Of a DNA stretch of 64,000 nt, positions 18,892 to 27,485 are shown piece by piece. Position numbers and translations under genes: made by a program. Below the pieces are notes generated by a model. The model was not told where the DNA came from. It worked only from the letters and a program-made list of their open reading frames with translations, and searched no databases. The stretch spans positions 186,001 through 250,000 of the forward strand of contig NZ_VDHJ01000003.1 in NCBI RefSeq assembly GCF_006334925.1, read 5' to 3'. The stretch comes from Corynebacterium tapiri. GTDB lineage: Bacteria > Actinomycetota > Actinomycetes > Mycobacteriales > Mycobacteriaceae. Position 1 is the stretch's first letter, and the number at the start of each line of letters is the position of its first letter.

Positions 18892-19437
18892 ATGACAACT
18901 GCTCTGTCCCCTTCCTCCACCACCCACCTACTCATCCCCGCGCTGCAGTGGCGGCGCGAGGACACGCCGCGTGCTCGTCGAGTAGCGGCAGTGGCCCTCT
19001 CCACCGAGCTCAATGCGGTGATCACCCTGGCATCGGTAGCCCAATCCGCCACCGAGCTGGGCTGCATGGGCTTAAGCATTAGGCAAGCGTGGGAGGAATC
19101 CGCGGACAACCTGCTCGCGCTGGCTGGCTCCCCAGACAACGTGGAGCTGCGCGTTAGACCCGGCCCCGATAGTTATCACCTGTTTGTGCGGGGCACCCGA
19201 GCCACCAGCTGGCTAGCTCATCCGCGCACGTTTCACTTCCTGCACCGCACCGTGCGCAGTCGCGTGGGGTTCGATCCGGTCTTTCACCTTCCGGCTTTGG
19301 ATTCGGAGTATGTGGAGGTATCCACCACCCGTCGTACGCGCGAGACCTTCACCCATTCCGCGGTCTACCGCAACGGATTCCCTGTTCCCGCGCACTTGGG
19401 GCACACCCGTAGTAACGCATTCCTGCTTGCCGCCTAG
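18892..19437 (+). CDS. Uncharacterised protein
   Basis: A 181-residue soluble protein without a signal peptide or membrane segment, which I do not recognise. It has a helical first third (RARRVAAVALSTELNAVITL) and a basic, beta-rich second half with several His/Arg-Thr patches (HFLHRTVRSRVG and VSTTRRTRETF). The ATG at 18892 has GAGG about 8 nt upstream; an in-frame GTG at 18853 has no spacing to its purine run. It lies 102 bp after the exonuclease gene and 64 bp before treY. Codon use matches its neighbours. Confidence 0.6.
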   Translation: MTTALSPSSTTHLLIPALQWRREDTPRARRVAAVALSTELNAVITLASVAQSATELGCMGLSIRQAWEESADNLLALAGSPDNVELRVRPGPDSYHLFVRGTRATSWLAHPRTFHFLHRTVRSRVGFDPVFHLPALDSEYVEVSTTRRTRETFTHSAVYRNGFPVPAHLGHTRSNAFLLAA

Positions 19438-19501
19438 GAAACTGCCTATGCTGGGACGTCGATAACCCGTCGCACAAGCCTAGACAGGAGCACCGCTTCC
19501 G

Positions 19502-21988
19502 ATGCGCCGAGAACTCACCGCCACCTATCGCCTCCAGCTGCGGGGCCCGCAGGCCGACCCGTCTGGCCGAGCCTTCGGGTTTGCCGAGGCCGCAGAACAG
19601 GTGGAGTACCTGGCGTCTCTGGGCGTAAGCCATATCTACCTCTCCCCGATCCTGACGGCCGTTCCCCACTCGAATCACAACTACGACGTCATCGACCCCA
19701 CCACAGTCAACCCCGAGCTTGGCGGCATCGAGGGGCTGCGCGAGTTGGCTGAGCGCGCCCATAAAGCGGGCCTGGGCATCATCGTGGACATCGTGCCCAA
19801 CCACATGAGCGTGGAAGTCCCCCAACTCAACGCGTGGTGGTGGGACGTGCTTAAGAACGGCCAGGACAGCCAGTTCGAGCACTACTTCGACATCGACTGG
19901 CATGACGACAACGGCGCCAACGGCAAGTTGGGCCTGCCGGTGTTGGGCGCCGAGGGCGATGAGGACAAGCTCACCCTCGAGCACGACGAGATCGTCAACG
20001 AGCTGACCCTGGCCTACTACGACAACCACTTCCCCATCAAGGAGGGCACCTGCTCTGGCGTGGATGACGACCCCGTCGCCGTCTATGAAAAGCAGTCCTA
20101 CCGGCTGATGTATTGGCGCGACGGCGTGATCTCGTACCGCCGTTTCTTCTCGGTGAACACGTTGGCGGGTATTCGCCAGGAAGATCCCCTGGTCTTTGAG
20201 CACACGCACCGCATCCTGCGACAGCTCATCTCGGAGGGGCTTATCGACGGCGTCCGCGTTGACCACCCCGATGGTCTGGCTGACCCCTTTGGTTACCTGC
20301 ACCGCCTGCGCGAGCTCATCGGAGATGACCGCTGGCTGGTGGTGGAAAAGATCTTGTCCGCCGACGAGCCGCTGGATCCCCGCCTGTCGGTGGATGGCAC
20401 CACGGGTTATGACGCCCTGCGCGAACTCGACGGGGTGTTTGTCTCTCGCGAGGCCGAGGACACCCTCAGCATGTTGGCCCTGCAGCAGTCTGGTTCTACC
20501 TGGGACGAGCATGCCTTCGAGGCCACCGAGCACCAGCTCAAGCGCGACGTGGCCGAGACTGAGCTGGGTGCCGAGGTCGCCCGCCTCGCACGTGCAATTC
20601 GACGCGACAACTTCTCCACGGCCGGCTCGACCGTCTCGGAGGAAGACCTGGTCAATACCATCGTTGATCTGGTTGCCGAGATCCCCGTCTATCGTGCCGA
20701 CTACATCTCGCTCTCCCGCGTAACCGCCACGGTGATCGCGGACCTCTCGCGCCGCTTCCCTTCCCGGCGCGATTGCCTGGATCTCATCGCCGCTGCGCTG
20801 ATCGAGAACGGAGAGGCCAAAATCCGCTTTGCCCAGGTGTGCGGTGCGGTCATGGCCAAAGGCGTGGAGGATACGACCTTCTACCGGGCCTGCCGTCTGG
20901 TCGCCCTGCAGGAGGTCGGAGGCGCTCCCGGGCGCTTTGGCGTCTCGGCTGCCGAGTTCCATCTGCTGCAGCAGGAGCGTGCCCGCCTGTGGCCGCGCAC
21001 GATGACCACTTTGTCCACCCACGACACCAAGCGCAGCGAGGACGTTCGCTCGAGGTTGATCGAGCTGACAGAAACGCCGAACGACTTCGCCGAGCTGGTG
21101 CGCCGCTGCAGCGCCCAGGTCCCGGCCCCCGATACCGCGACCGGGCTCTTCCTCTTCCACAACCTGCTGGGCGTCTGGCCCACTGACGGCGAGGTCACGG
21201 ACTCGCTGCGCCAGCGCTTCCATGACTACGCGCTGAAGGCGATCCGCGAGGCCGGCCGCATCACCACCTGGGTCGATCCCGATGAGCGTGCCGAAAAGGC
21301 CGTGCTCGACTGGATCGATGCCGTCATCGACGGCCCCGTTGCTGCCTCCATTACCCGGTTTGTGCAGCCACTCGACGCCGCCGCCCGAGTGCTCAGCCTT
21401 TCGCGCAAGGCGCTGCAACTGACCGGCCCGGGCATCCCGGACATCTTCCAGGGCCAGGAGTTCTTCGACGATTCCCTGGTCGATCCGGATAACCGACGCT
21501 TTGTGGACTACACCGCTCGCGCGCAGTCCCTGCAGCAGGCAGACACGCTGGACAAGGTCCGCGCCCAGGCAGCGCAGTTGCGCGAGACGGTTCCGGTTGG
21601 TGCCCTGAACGCCTACGACTACCTGGCTGAGCATGCCGATTGGGCCAAGCAACACCTCACTCACACGATCCTTCAGCTGCGTCTGCGCTACCCGGACATG
21701 TTCGTCTCCGAGGGCTACCAGGCTGTCTTTGCCGAGGGACCAAGTTCCGGCCACCTCATTGGCATGGCCCGCTCCACCCGCGGTGGGGACATCGGTGTGA
21801 TCACCGTGGCCACCCGCCGCCCCCAGGTACTGGACCTACGCGGCGGGTGGGGTGAGTGCACGCTCACTCTGCCGGACGGCACGTGGACCGATGCGCTAAC
21901 CGGCCAGGAGTTTTCGGGCAAGACGCCGGTCTCTGCCATCTTCGACGTGTTCCCGGCCGCCGTGCTCGTTGCGGAGGATCATGCCTGA
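19502..21988 (+). CDS. treY: Maltooligosyltrehalose synthase
   Basis: An 828-residue GH13 intramolecular transglucosidase that turns the reducing-end alpha-1,4 bond of maltodextrin into the alpha,alpha-1,1 bond of maltooligosyltrehalose. ATYRLQL and YLSPILTAVPHSNHNYDV at the N-terminus are TreY hallmarks. The nucleophile Asp lies in DGVRVDHPDGLADP, the acid/base Glu in WLVVEKIL, and the third acid in LSTHDTKRSED. The large insertion between residues about 300 and 480 is normal for the family. AGGAG lies 11 nt before the ATG. Its last 8 bp overlap relS. Its product is cleaved by TreZ (24315). Confidence 0.96.
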   Translation: MRRELTATYRLQLRGPQADPSGRAFGFAEAAEQVEYLASLGVSHIYLSPILTAVPHSNHNYDVIDPTTVNPELGGIEGLRELAERAHKAGLGIIVDIVPNHMSVEVPQLNAWWWDVLKNGQDSQFEHYFDIDWHDDNGANGKLGLPVLGAEGDEDKLTLEHDEIVNELTLAYYDNHFPIKEGTCSGVDDDPVAVYEKQSYRLMYWRDGVISYRRFFSVNTLAGIRQEDPLVFEHTHRILRQLISEGLIDGVRVDHPDGLADPFGYLHRLRELIGDDRWLVVEKILSADEPLDPRLSVDGTTGYDALRELDGVFVSREAEDTLSMLALQQSGSTWDEHAFEATEHQLKRDVAETELGAEVARLARAIRRDNFSTAGSTVSEEDLVNTIVDLVAEIPVYRADYISLSRVTATVIADLSRRFPSRRDCLDLIAAALIENGEAKIRFAQVCGAVMAKGVEDTTFYRACRLVALQEVGGAPGRFGVSAAEFHLLQQERARLWPRTMTTLSTHDTKRSEDVRSRLIELTETPNDFAELVRRCSAQVPAPDTATGLFLFHNLLGVWPTDGEVTDSLRQRFHDYALKAIREAGRITTWVDPDERAEKAVLDWIDAVIDGPVAASITRFVQPLDAAARVLSLSRKALQLTGPGIPDIFQGQEFFDDSLVDPDNRRFVDYTARAQSLQQADTLDKVRAQAAQLRETVPVGALNAYDYLAEHADWAKQHLTHTILQLRLRYPDMFVSEGYQAVFAEGPSSGHLIGMARSTRGGDIGVITVATRRPQVLDLRGGWGECTLTLPDGTWTDALTGQEFSGKTPVSAIFDVFPAAVLVAEDHA

Positions 21989-22976
21989 GAAGATCATTCG
22001 CCAGCTAGGTTCGCGCTATCACGAGTGGATTAGGCAGCACCCGCAGGCGGCGGAGGACTTTGCCGAGGACATCGAGGATCTGCTCAACGATGCCGGCGTG
22101 ACCTTCGATCGCGTCACCGCGCGCGTGAAAACGTGGCCTTCGCTCAAGGCCAAGGCCCGCAAGCGGCGCTCCGATGGTCAGCTCGCCTACGCAGAACCCT
22201 GGACGGACATCCACGACATCGTGGGCGTGCGGGTTAACGTGTTCCACTCGACCGAGATCCCGCTGGCCATCGAGGTCTTAAGCCAGTGGTTCGAGGTGGT
22301 TCGCTCCGTGGACAAGGCAGCGGAGACCCGCGTGGCTGGCGGCTTTGGCTATGGCTCCCATCACCTGGTGCTGCGGGTGCCAGAATCCAGCACCGATCTG
22401 GCCGAGTACAGCGGTTTTACCTTCGAGGTCCAGGTGCGCACCGTCCTGCAGCATGCCTGGGCCGAGTTCGAGCACGACATCCGCTATAAGCACGGCTCCG
22501 AGCCCCTGGATCCTCAGGTCGATCGCGCATTCACGCTCGCCGCCGGTTTGATTGAGCTCGCCGACCAGCAATTCGACCAGATCGCTGCTCTTAAGTCCCC
22601 CAAGAAGGACATCCCGGAGCACACCGGGGATGTGGAAATCAGCGCCGAGACGCTGCCCGGAATCCTCACTATGCTGCTGGGCAATCGGTTCCCCCGCTCG
22701 CGTTCCGAGAACTACCGCTGGCTGGAGGAGCTACTTACCGCCAATGGAGTGACCACCGTCGCGGAGCTCGCCGAGCTTCTCGACGACCTCGCCATCGAGA
22801 CCGTCACCGCCGCCGTGAACTACCGGTTCCAACCCGGCCAGGTCCGGCTTATCGACGACCTTCTCCTCCACCGATTCGGGGAGCAGCACATCGCGCGCAC
22901 AGGCGACTCCGGAAACCGATCGACCCATCGCCCGCGGCGCCTGCGTGCCCGCCTGAACGCCCTGCGCAAGGGCTAG
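21981..22976 (+). CDS. relS: Small alarmone synthetase, RelA/SpoT domain (RelS-like)
   Basis: A 331-residue protein with a (p)ppGpp synthetase domain and no HD hydrolase. Landmarks are DIVGVRVNVF near residue 76, the G-loop-like GGFGYGSHHLVLRVP near 118, and EVQVRTVLQHAWAEFEHDIRYK near 147, which holds the catalytic Glu and EH..YK motif. A C-terminal extension of about 110 residues has helix-hairpin-like repeats. In C. glutamicum the gene after treY encodes the characterised RelS. The ATG at 21981 has GGAGG just upstream, and the 8-bp overlap with treY implies coupled translation. Confidence 0.85.
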   Translation: MPEKIIRQLGSRYHEWIRQHPQAAEDFAEDIEDLLNDAGVTFDRVTARVKTWPSLKAKARKRRSDGQLAYAEPWTDIHDIVGVRVNVFHSTEIPLAIEVLSQWFEVVRSVDKAAETRVAGGFGYGSHHLVLRVPESSTDLAEYSGFTFEVQVRTVLQHAWAEFEHDIRYKHGSEPLDPQVDRAFTLAAGLIELADQQFDQIAALKSPKKDIPEHTGDVEISAETLPGILTMLLGNRFPRSRSENYRWLEELLTANGVTTVAELAELLDDLAIETVTAAVNYRFQPGQVRLIDDLLLHRFGEQHIARTGDSGNRSTHRPRRLRARLNALRKG

Positions 22977-22984
22977 GGCCTTAC

Positions 22985-23365
22985 CTACTGGCGGCGGCGC
23001 AGGCGCTCCAGCTCGCGGCGGTCTTTCTTAGTGGGCCGACCTGCCCCGCGATCGCGCTGGGGCATAGACGCCAGGATCTCCTTGGGCGGCGGAGGTGGGG
23101 AATGGTCCGCATAGCAGCGCCGGGCAATCGGTGCGCCTACTCGCTTGCGCACGGTGGCCAAGACCTCGAGGTCGAACTCTCGGTGGTCCTTCCAGATGCG
23201 CACGCGGTCCCCTGGAACGACCTGCTGGGCTGGCTTGGTGGCGGAACCGTTGAGCTTGACGTGCCCGGCGCGCACGGCCTCGGCGGCCTCGGAGCGGGTT
23301 TTGAAGAACCGCACGGACCACACCCAGGCATCAAGCCGAACGGGCATGCCACTGGGATCGGTCAT
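22985..23365 (-). CDS. S4-domain RNA-binding protein (Hsp15-like)
   Basis: A 126-residue protein. The N-terminal S4 domain runs VRLDAWVWSVRFFKTRSEAA, then AVRAGHVKLNGSATKPAQQV with GDRVRI, ending near residue 55. The basic C-terminal tail (RRELERLRRRQ) would help RNA binding. The Hsp15/HslR family binds stalled 50S subunits carrying nascent peptides; that role is inferred from family only. It converges with relS (8-bp gap) and follows the small membrane protein by 11 bp on the same strand. Confidence 0.85.
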   Translation of the reverse strand: MTDPSGMPVRLDAWVWSVRFFKTRSEAAEAVRAGHVKLNGSATKPAQQVVPGDRVRIWKDHREFDLEVLATVRKRVGAPIARRCYADHSPPPPPKEILASMPQRDRGAGRPTKKDRRELERLRRRQ

Positions 23366-23376
23366 AGGCTACGAAC

Positions 23377-23607
23377 CTAGTCCTTGTGGTTAATGATCTG
23401 GTTGATGCGCAGTGCGTTCCAGCCACCGCCCACCACGGCGATGATCAGGCCGAGGGTGACCCAGAACATGGAGTGCGATAGCAGAAAGCCCACTAGGAGG
23501 CCGCCGCCGATGCCACCTCCCACACAGATAGCGGCATTGCGCGAGTGCTTTCGCACCTGGTCCTTGCGGTGCTGGATCGGGTTAGAGGGTCGGGGCTGAA
23601 GCGTCAT
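23377..23607 (-). CDS. Small two-helix membrane protein
   Basis: A 76-residue protein with a basic N-terminus and two hydrophobic stretches (residues about 25-42 and 46-64), the first very Gly-rich (GGGIGGGLLVGFLL). It resembles small actinobacterial integral membrane proteins of unknown role. The ATG at 23607 is supported by a TAGAAT -10 box ending 7 nt upstream, partly inside the 3' end of the IMPACT gene. It may be cotranscribed with the S4 gene downstream. Confidence 0.65.
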   Translation of the reverse strand: MTLQPRPSNPIQHRKDQVRKHSRNAAICVGGGIGGGLLVGFLLSHSMFWVTLGLIIAVVGGGWNALRINQIINHKD

Positions 23608-23614
23608 GCGCCCT

Positions 23615-23620
23615 ATTCTA
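23615..23620 (-). promoter_or_regulatory. -10 box of the small membrane protein gene, leaderless geometry
   Basis: TAGAAT on the minus strand ends 7 nt before the ATG at 23607 and spans the last bases of the IMPACT gene. Confidence 0.6.
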
Positions 23621-24256
23621 ACGCTCGACCCATGCCGAGCCGGCAGCACTCGTGCGCGCTGCTCCCTTGGTCACGGATGCCAGCACGGCCTCGAGCTCCT
23701 CGCGGGTCCCCGGAGCTACGGCGAGGGTATAGCGTGCTTTGGAGCCGTACTCGACGTTGGTGATATCCACCCCGGCTGCGCGCAGCTCTGACTCACAGCG
23801 CCCGGCATCAGCGTGGGTGAATTCGACGGTGTACAGTTCGCGCTGGCTGCGCTGGGCACGCTGCACGGTCTCGAGTACCTGACCAACGGCCTCGGAATAC
23901 GCATGGGTCAGCCCACCGGCACCCAACTTGATTCCGCCGAAGTACCGGGTGACCACGCAGGTGACGTCGTAAAGCGAGGATCCTTTAAGCTGCTGCAGCA
24001 TCGGAGCACCGGCGGTTCCGGAGGGCTCGCCGTCATCGGAGGAGCGCTCGATGGGGGTGGCGCCGTCGACGTGGATGACCATCGCGGAGCAATGGTGGCG
24101 GGCGTCGGGATACGTTTTCCGGATCTGCTCGATGAACTCCCGGGCCTCATCCTCGGTGGAGGTACGCCGCAGGTCGGCGATGAAGCGGGAGCGCTTGATC
24201 TCTAGCTCGGCGGAAAAGACGGTGCCGGCCGTAGGCAGACTGTATTCGGTGATCAT
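23618..24256 (-). CDS. yigZ: IMPACT/YigZ-family protein
   Basis: A 212-residue YigZ-type protein. The N-terminal IMPACT domain has SRFIADL, then the signature SDDGEPSGTAGAPML and TRYFGGIKLGAGGL. The C-terminal DUF1949-like ferredoxin-fold covers about residues 135-205. The family is linked to translation or RNA-related processes, but the biochemical role is unclear. The ATG at 24256 lies 12 nt after a TATTAT box on the minus strand, implying a leader of only a few bases. It is divergent from treZ. Confidence 0.88.
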   Translation of the reverse strand: MITEYSLPTAGTVFSAELEIKRSRFIADLRRTSTEDEAREFIEQIRKTYPDARHHCSAMVIHVDGATPIERSSDDGEPSGTAGAPMLQQLKGSSLYDVTCVVTRYFGGIKLGAGGLTHAYSEAVGQVLETVQRAQRSQRELYTVEFTHADAGRCESELRAAGVDITNVEYGSKARYTLAVAPGTREELEAVLASVTKGAARTSAAGSAWVER

Positions 24257-24268
24257 GGTTAGCACCGC

Positions 24269-24274
24269 ATAATA
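24269..24274 (-). promoter_or_regulatory. -10 box of yigZ
   Basis: TATTAT on the minus strand ends 12 nt before the ATG at 24256. No Shine-Dalgarno is seen. Confidence 0.4.
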
Positions 24275-24300
24275 CCCGTGCGCCCACGGGGCATTTTGCC

Positions 24301-24306
24301 TAGCGT
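24301..24306 (+). promoter_or_regulatory. -10 box of treZ, leaderless geometry
   Basis: TAGCGT ends 8 nt before the ATG at 24315. Confidence 0.5.
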
Positions 24307-24314
24307 GAATAGGT

Positions 24315-26042
24315 ATGAGCTTTCCCCTTAAAGTCTGGGCACCGTACGCCACCGACTGCCGCGTACTCATTGATGGCCAGCGCCATGACCTCACCCCTGG
24401 AGAGCAAGGGTGGTTTGGTGGCGAGGTCGAGATGCAGGAAGGCTCGCGTTACGGATTTGAGCTGCTCAAGGACGGTGAGTGGAGCACCCCGTTGCCGGAT
24501 CCGCGCACGCGTTCTCAGCCCGAGGGTGTACATGGCCTCAGCGAGTGGGTCACCGCCGACTTCGCCTGGAATGACCACGACTACGCGGGCCGCCAGCTCA
24601 ATGAGATGGTGATCTACGAGCTGCACACGGGCGTGTTTACGCCCGAGGGCACGCTGGATGCCGCGGCAGAGAAGCTGGATTACCTGCAGGACTTGGGAAT
24701 CAATACGGTGCAGCTGATGCCGGTGCAGCCCTTCGGTGGGGATCGTAACTGGGGTTACGACGGCGTGGAGCTCTACGCCGTGCACGCCTCATACGGTGGC
24801 CCCCGCGCGCTGAAGCGCTTTGTCGATGCTGCCCACCAGCGGGGTATGGCGGTGCTTCTCGACGTCGTGTTCAACCACTTCGGGCCCGACGGCAATTACC
24901 TCGGAGCCTTTGGCCCCTACACCGCCGGCGGCTCGACCGGCTGGGGTGAGGTGGTCAACCTCAGCATGGCCGGCTCCGACCACGTGCGCTCTTTTGTCCT
25001 CGGCGCGGTGCGCCAATGGCTGGAGGAATTCCACGTCGATGGGCTGCGCCTGGACGCGGTGCACGCCTACGACGATCGCCGCGCCTACAGCATCATGGAG
25101 GAGATGCGTGCGGTCGCAGACGAGGTGCAGGCCCTGGATCACCGCCCGCGCACGCTCATCGCAGAGAGCGACCTGAATAACCCGCGCCTGATCACCCCAC
25201 AGTCAGAGGGCGGGTTCGGCTTGGATGGCCAGTGGGTGGATGACATTCACCACGGATTGCACAGCCTGGTCAGCGGGGAGACCGAGGGTTACTACTGCGA
25301 CTACGGAACCCTGAAGATTTACGCCGAGATTCTGCGCCGTGGTTGGCGCTTTAACAACGACTACTCGGAATTTAGACAAAAGACGCACGGCCGCCCCCTG
25401 GATTTGGAGCGCACGCCTTCATGGCGTCTGGTCACCTACACCACCACGCACGATCAGACCGGCAATCGCGCCGCCGGCGACCGGCCCTCCATGTATCTGA
25501 GCCCACGCCAGCAGGTGCTCAAGGCCACGCTCACGCTGCTCTCCCCCTTCACCCCGATGCTGTTCATGGGTGAGGAGTTTGGTGCACGCACGCCCTTCCC
25601 GTTCTTCTGCTCGCACACCGACGCCGACCTGCTGCAGGCGACCCGGGACGGACGCCGCCGGGAGTTCGCGAACATCGGATGGGATGAGAATGACATCCCC
25701 GACCCGGCCGCAGAAGAGACGTTTGAGTCGGCCAAGCTGGTGTGGAACTTCGATGAGGAGCAGCAGGAGATTCACGCTGCGTATAAGCGCCTGCTTGCGC
25801 TCAGGGCAGCGCACGACATCGCGCATCCGCGTCTCGACGAATGGATGGTCGACCACGGCGCCGAAAATGACCGCTGGCTGGCATTCGGCCATGGTCGCTT
25901 CCTGGTGGTGGCCAACCTATCCGACCAACCAGTGTGTGCGCCCTACGCCGGGGAGGCGCTGTTTGGCAGCGGGGAGGTCAACCCCGACGGTGCGAGCACC
26001 TCGCTGGGCGCGTGGAGCTGCGCGCTGCTGGCGACGCGCTAA
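24315..26042 (+). CDS. treZ: Maltooligosyltrehalose trehalohydrolase
   Basis: A 575-residue GH13 enzyme that releases trehalose from the product of TreY. The N-terminal CBM48-like domain (KVWAPYATDCRV) covers about residues 1-90. The catalytic barrel has VVFNHFGPDGNYLG, the nucleophile Asp in GLRLDAVHAY, the acid/base Glu in LIAESDLNNP, and the third acid in TTHDQTGN. NELHTGVF-type YELHTGVFTPEG is a family hallmark. It has its own leaderless promoter and lies 2.3 kb from treY, so the pair is not one operon. Its stop abuts a 13-bp tandem repeat. Confidence 0.96.
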   Translation: MSFPLKVWAPYATDCRVLIDGQRHDLTPGEQGWFGGEVEMQEGSRYGFELLKDGEWSTPLPDPRTRSQPEGVHGLSEWVTADFAWNDHDYAGRQLNEMVIYELHTGVFTPEGTLDAAAEKLDYLQDLGINTVQLMPVQPFGGDRNWGYDGVELYAVHASYGGPRALKRFVDAAHQRGMAVLLDVVFNHFGPDGNYLGAFGPYTAGGSTGWGEVVNLSMAGSDHVRSFVLGAVRQWLEEFHVDGLRLDAVHAYDDRRAYSIMEEMRAVADEVQALDHRPRTLIAESDLNNPRLITPQSEGGFGLDGQWVDDIHHGLHSLVSGETEGYYCDYGTLKIYAEILRRGWRFNNDYSEFRQKTHGRPLDLERTPSWRLVTYTTTHDQTGNRAAGDRPSMYLSPRQQVLKATLTLLSPFTPMLFMGEEFGARTPFPFFCSHTDADLLQATRDGRRREFANIGWDENDIPDPAAEETFESAKLVWNFDEEQQEIHAAYKRLLALRAAHDIAHPRLDEWMVDHGAENDRWLAFGHGRFLVVANLSDQPVCAPYAGEALFGSGEVNPDGASTSLGAWSCALLATR

Positions 26043-26081
26043 CCGGAAGCGCTAGCCAGAAGCGCTAGCCGGAAGCGCTAG
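26043..26081. repeat. Three tandem 13-bp repeats between convergent treZ and ilvA
   Basis: Units CCGGAAGCGCTAG, CCAGAAGCGCTAG and CCGGAAGCGCTAG lie head to tail directly after the treZ stop. The ilvA stop codon (CTA on this strand) falls in the third unit. Each unit contains the palindrome AGCGCT, and the unit joins form GCTAGC. It may be replication slippage, or it may help stop convergent transcripts. Confidence 0.85.
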
Positions 26082-27358
26082 CCAGCGACGACGAAGTCGT
26101 ACTCCGGGGTGCCTGGCTCGAGCCGGCGGCAGTCGATACGCGAGGCCTCCATGCGCTCGAGTAGACCGGCCAGATCGGCAGCGCTGCCCAGTTGCAGGCC
26201 GACTAGGGCGGTACCGGTCTCGCGGTTGTTGCGCTTGAGGTATTCAAACAGGGTGATGTCGTCATCAGGCCCCAGGATGTCCGTGAGGAAGGCGCGCAGC
26301 TGGCCCGGTTCCTGCGGAAAGTTCACCAGGAAGTAGTGCTTCAGGCCGCGGTGGATCAGGGAGCGTTCCATGATCTCGGCGTAACGCAGGACGTCGTTAT
26401 TGCCCCCGGAGATCACGCACACCACGGTGGATCCGGCCGGGGCGTTAAGTCCGCGCAGTCCAGCAATGGACAGGGCTCCGGCAGGCTCGGCGATGATGCC
26501 CTCGGACTGGTACAGATCCAGCATTTCGGTGGCTACCGCCCCCTCATCAGCATGCGTGACGTGGACGCGCTCGCGGTTGGCATTGACCACCTGGTAGTTC
26601 ACGTCACCGATGCGACGAACTGCGGCGCCGTCGATGAATGTGTCCACGTCCGGCAGGCTCACCGGCTCCCCGGCCTCCAGTGCGGCCTGGAGCGAGCGTG
26701 CGCCCGAGGGCTCCACACCCACGATTGAGGTGCGCGGGGCCATGTCAGCCAGGTAGCTGGTGATGCCCGAAAGCAAGCCAGCCCCACCCACCGGCACGAC
26801 CACGGTGTCCAAAGACTTGCCCAGCGTGGTCAGCTGGCTGACGATCTCGGCAGCCACAGTTCCCTGGCCGATTACGGTGTTGCGGGCGTCGAAAGGCTCG
26901 ACGATGGTGGCACCACGCTCAGCCGCATCTACACGCGCTGCGGCGGCAGCCTCGTCGAAGTTGGCACCGGTGACTACAACCTCCACCATGTCGCCGCCGT
27001 GCACGGCGATGCGATCACGCTTTTGCTTAGGCGTCTTGTTGGGCACGAAGATGCGGCCCGGGATGCGCATGGTCTTGCAGGCGTACGCCACGCCCTGAGC
27101 ATGGTTGCCGGCAGAAGCTGCCACGATTCCGGCGGCAGCTTCCTGCGTGGTGAGGTTGGACATGGAGAAGTAGGCACCGCGGATCTTGTAGGAGCGCACA
27201 TCCTGCAAGTCCTCGCGCTTGAGGTAGACCTCAAATCCGGTCTCTTCGCTCAGGCGGGGGCAGAATTGCAGCGGGGTCGGTGCAATGACCGAGGAAATGC
27301 GCGCCTGTGCGCCTTGGATGTCGGAGGCGTGGATGGGCTCAAACGGTGCTTCGGTCAT
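26078..27358 (-). CDS. ilvA: Threonine dehydratase (biosynthetic)
   Basis: A 426-residue PLP enzyme that deaminates threonine to 2-oxobutyrate, the committed step to isoleucine. The PLP lysine is in VRSYKIRGAY near residue 54, SAGNHAQGVA binds substrate, and VPVGGAGLL is the phosphate cup. The C-terminal part from about residue 330 is a single ACT-like regulatory domain, as in the short IlvA of C. glutamicum, rather than the double domain of enterics. A TAAGAT -10 box lies 8 nt before the ATG at 27358, so the message is probably leaderless and lacks a leader-peptide attenuator. Confidence 0.95.
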   Translation of the reverse strand: MTEAPFEPIHASDIQGAQARISSVIAPTPLQFCPRLSEETGFEVYLKREDLQDVRSYKIRGAYFSMSNLTTQEAAAGIVAASAGNHAQGVAYACKTMRIPGRIFVPNKTPKQKRDRIAVHGGDMVEVVVTGANFDEAAAAARVDAAERGATIVEPFDARNTVIGQGTVAAEIVSQLTTLGKSLDTVVVPVGGAGLLSGITSYLADMAPRTSIVGVEPSGARSLQAALEAGEPVSLPDVDTFIDGAAVRRIGDVNYQVVNANRERVHVTHADEGAVATEMLDLYQSEGIIAEPAGALSIAGLRGLNAPAGSTVVCVISGGNNDVLRYAEIMERSLIHRGLKHYFLVNFPQEPGQLRAFLTDILGPDDDITLFEYLKRNNRETGTALVGLQLGSAADLAGLLERMEASRIDCRRLEPGTPEYDFVVAG

Positions 27359-27366
27359 ACCTATAA

Positions 27367-27372
27367 ATCTTA
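27367..27372 (-). promoter_or_regulatory. -10 box of ilvA, leaderless geometry
   Basis: TAAGAT on the minus strand ends 8 nt before the ATG at 27358. Confidence 0.6.
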
Positions 27373-27485
27373 GCCATGGAGGTCCATTCATTCAGGCTTC
27401 ACCCTGAGCTCTCCTCACGTTTAAGTGACACAGCTACAAATCAGTAAATACCCACGTTGTTGTCACGCTACTCAAGGAGTTAGAC

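Noticed and set aside
19349..21754. An 801-codon open frame antisense to treY
   Set aside because: Same reason: low-complexity shadow of a certain gene, without family motifs.
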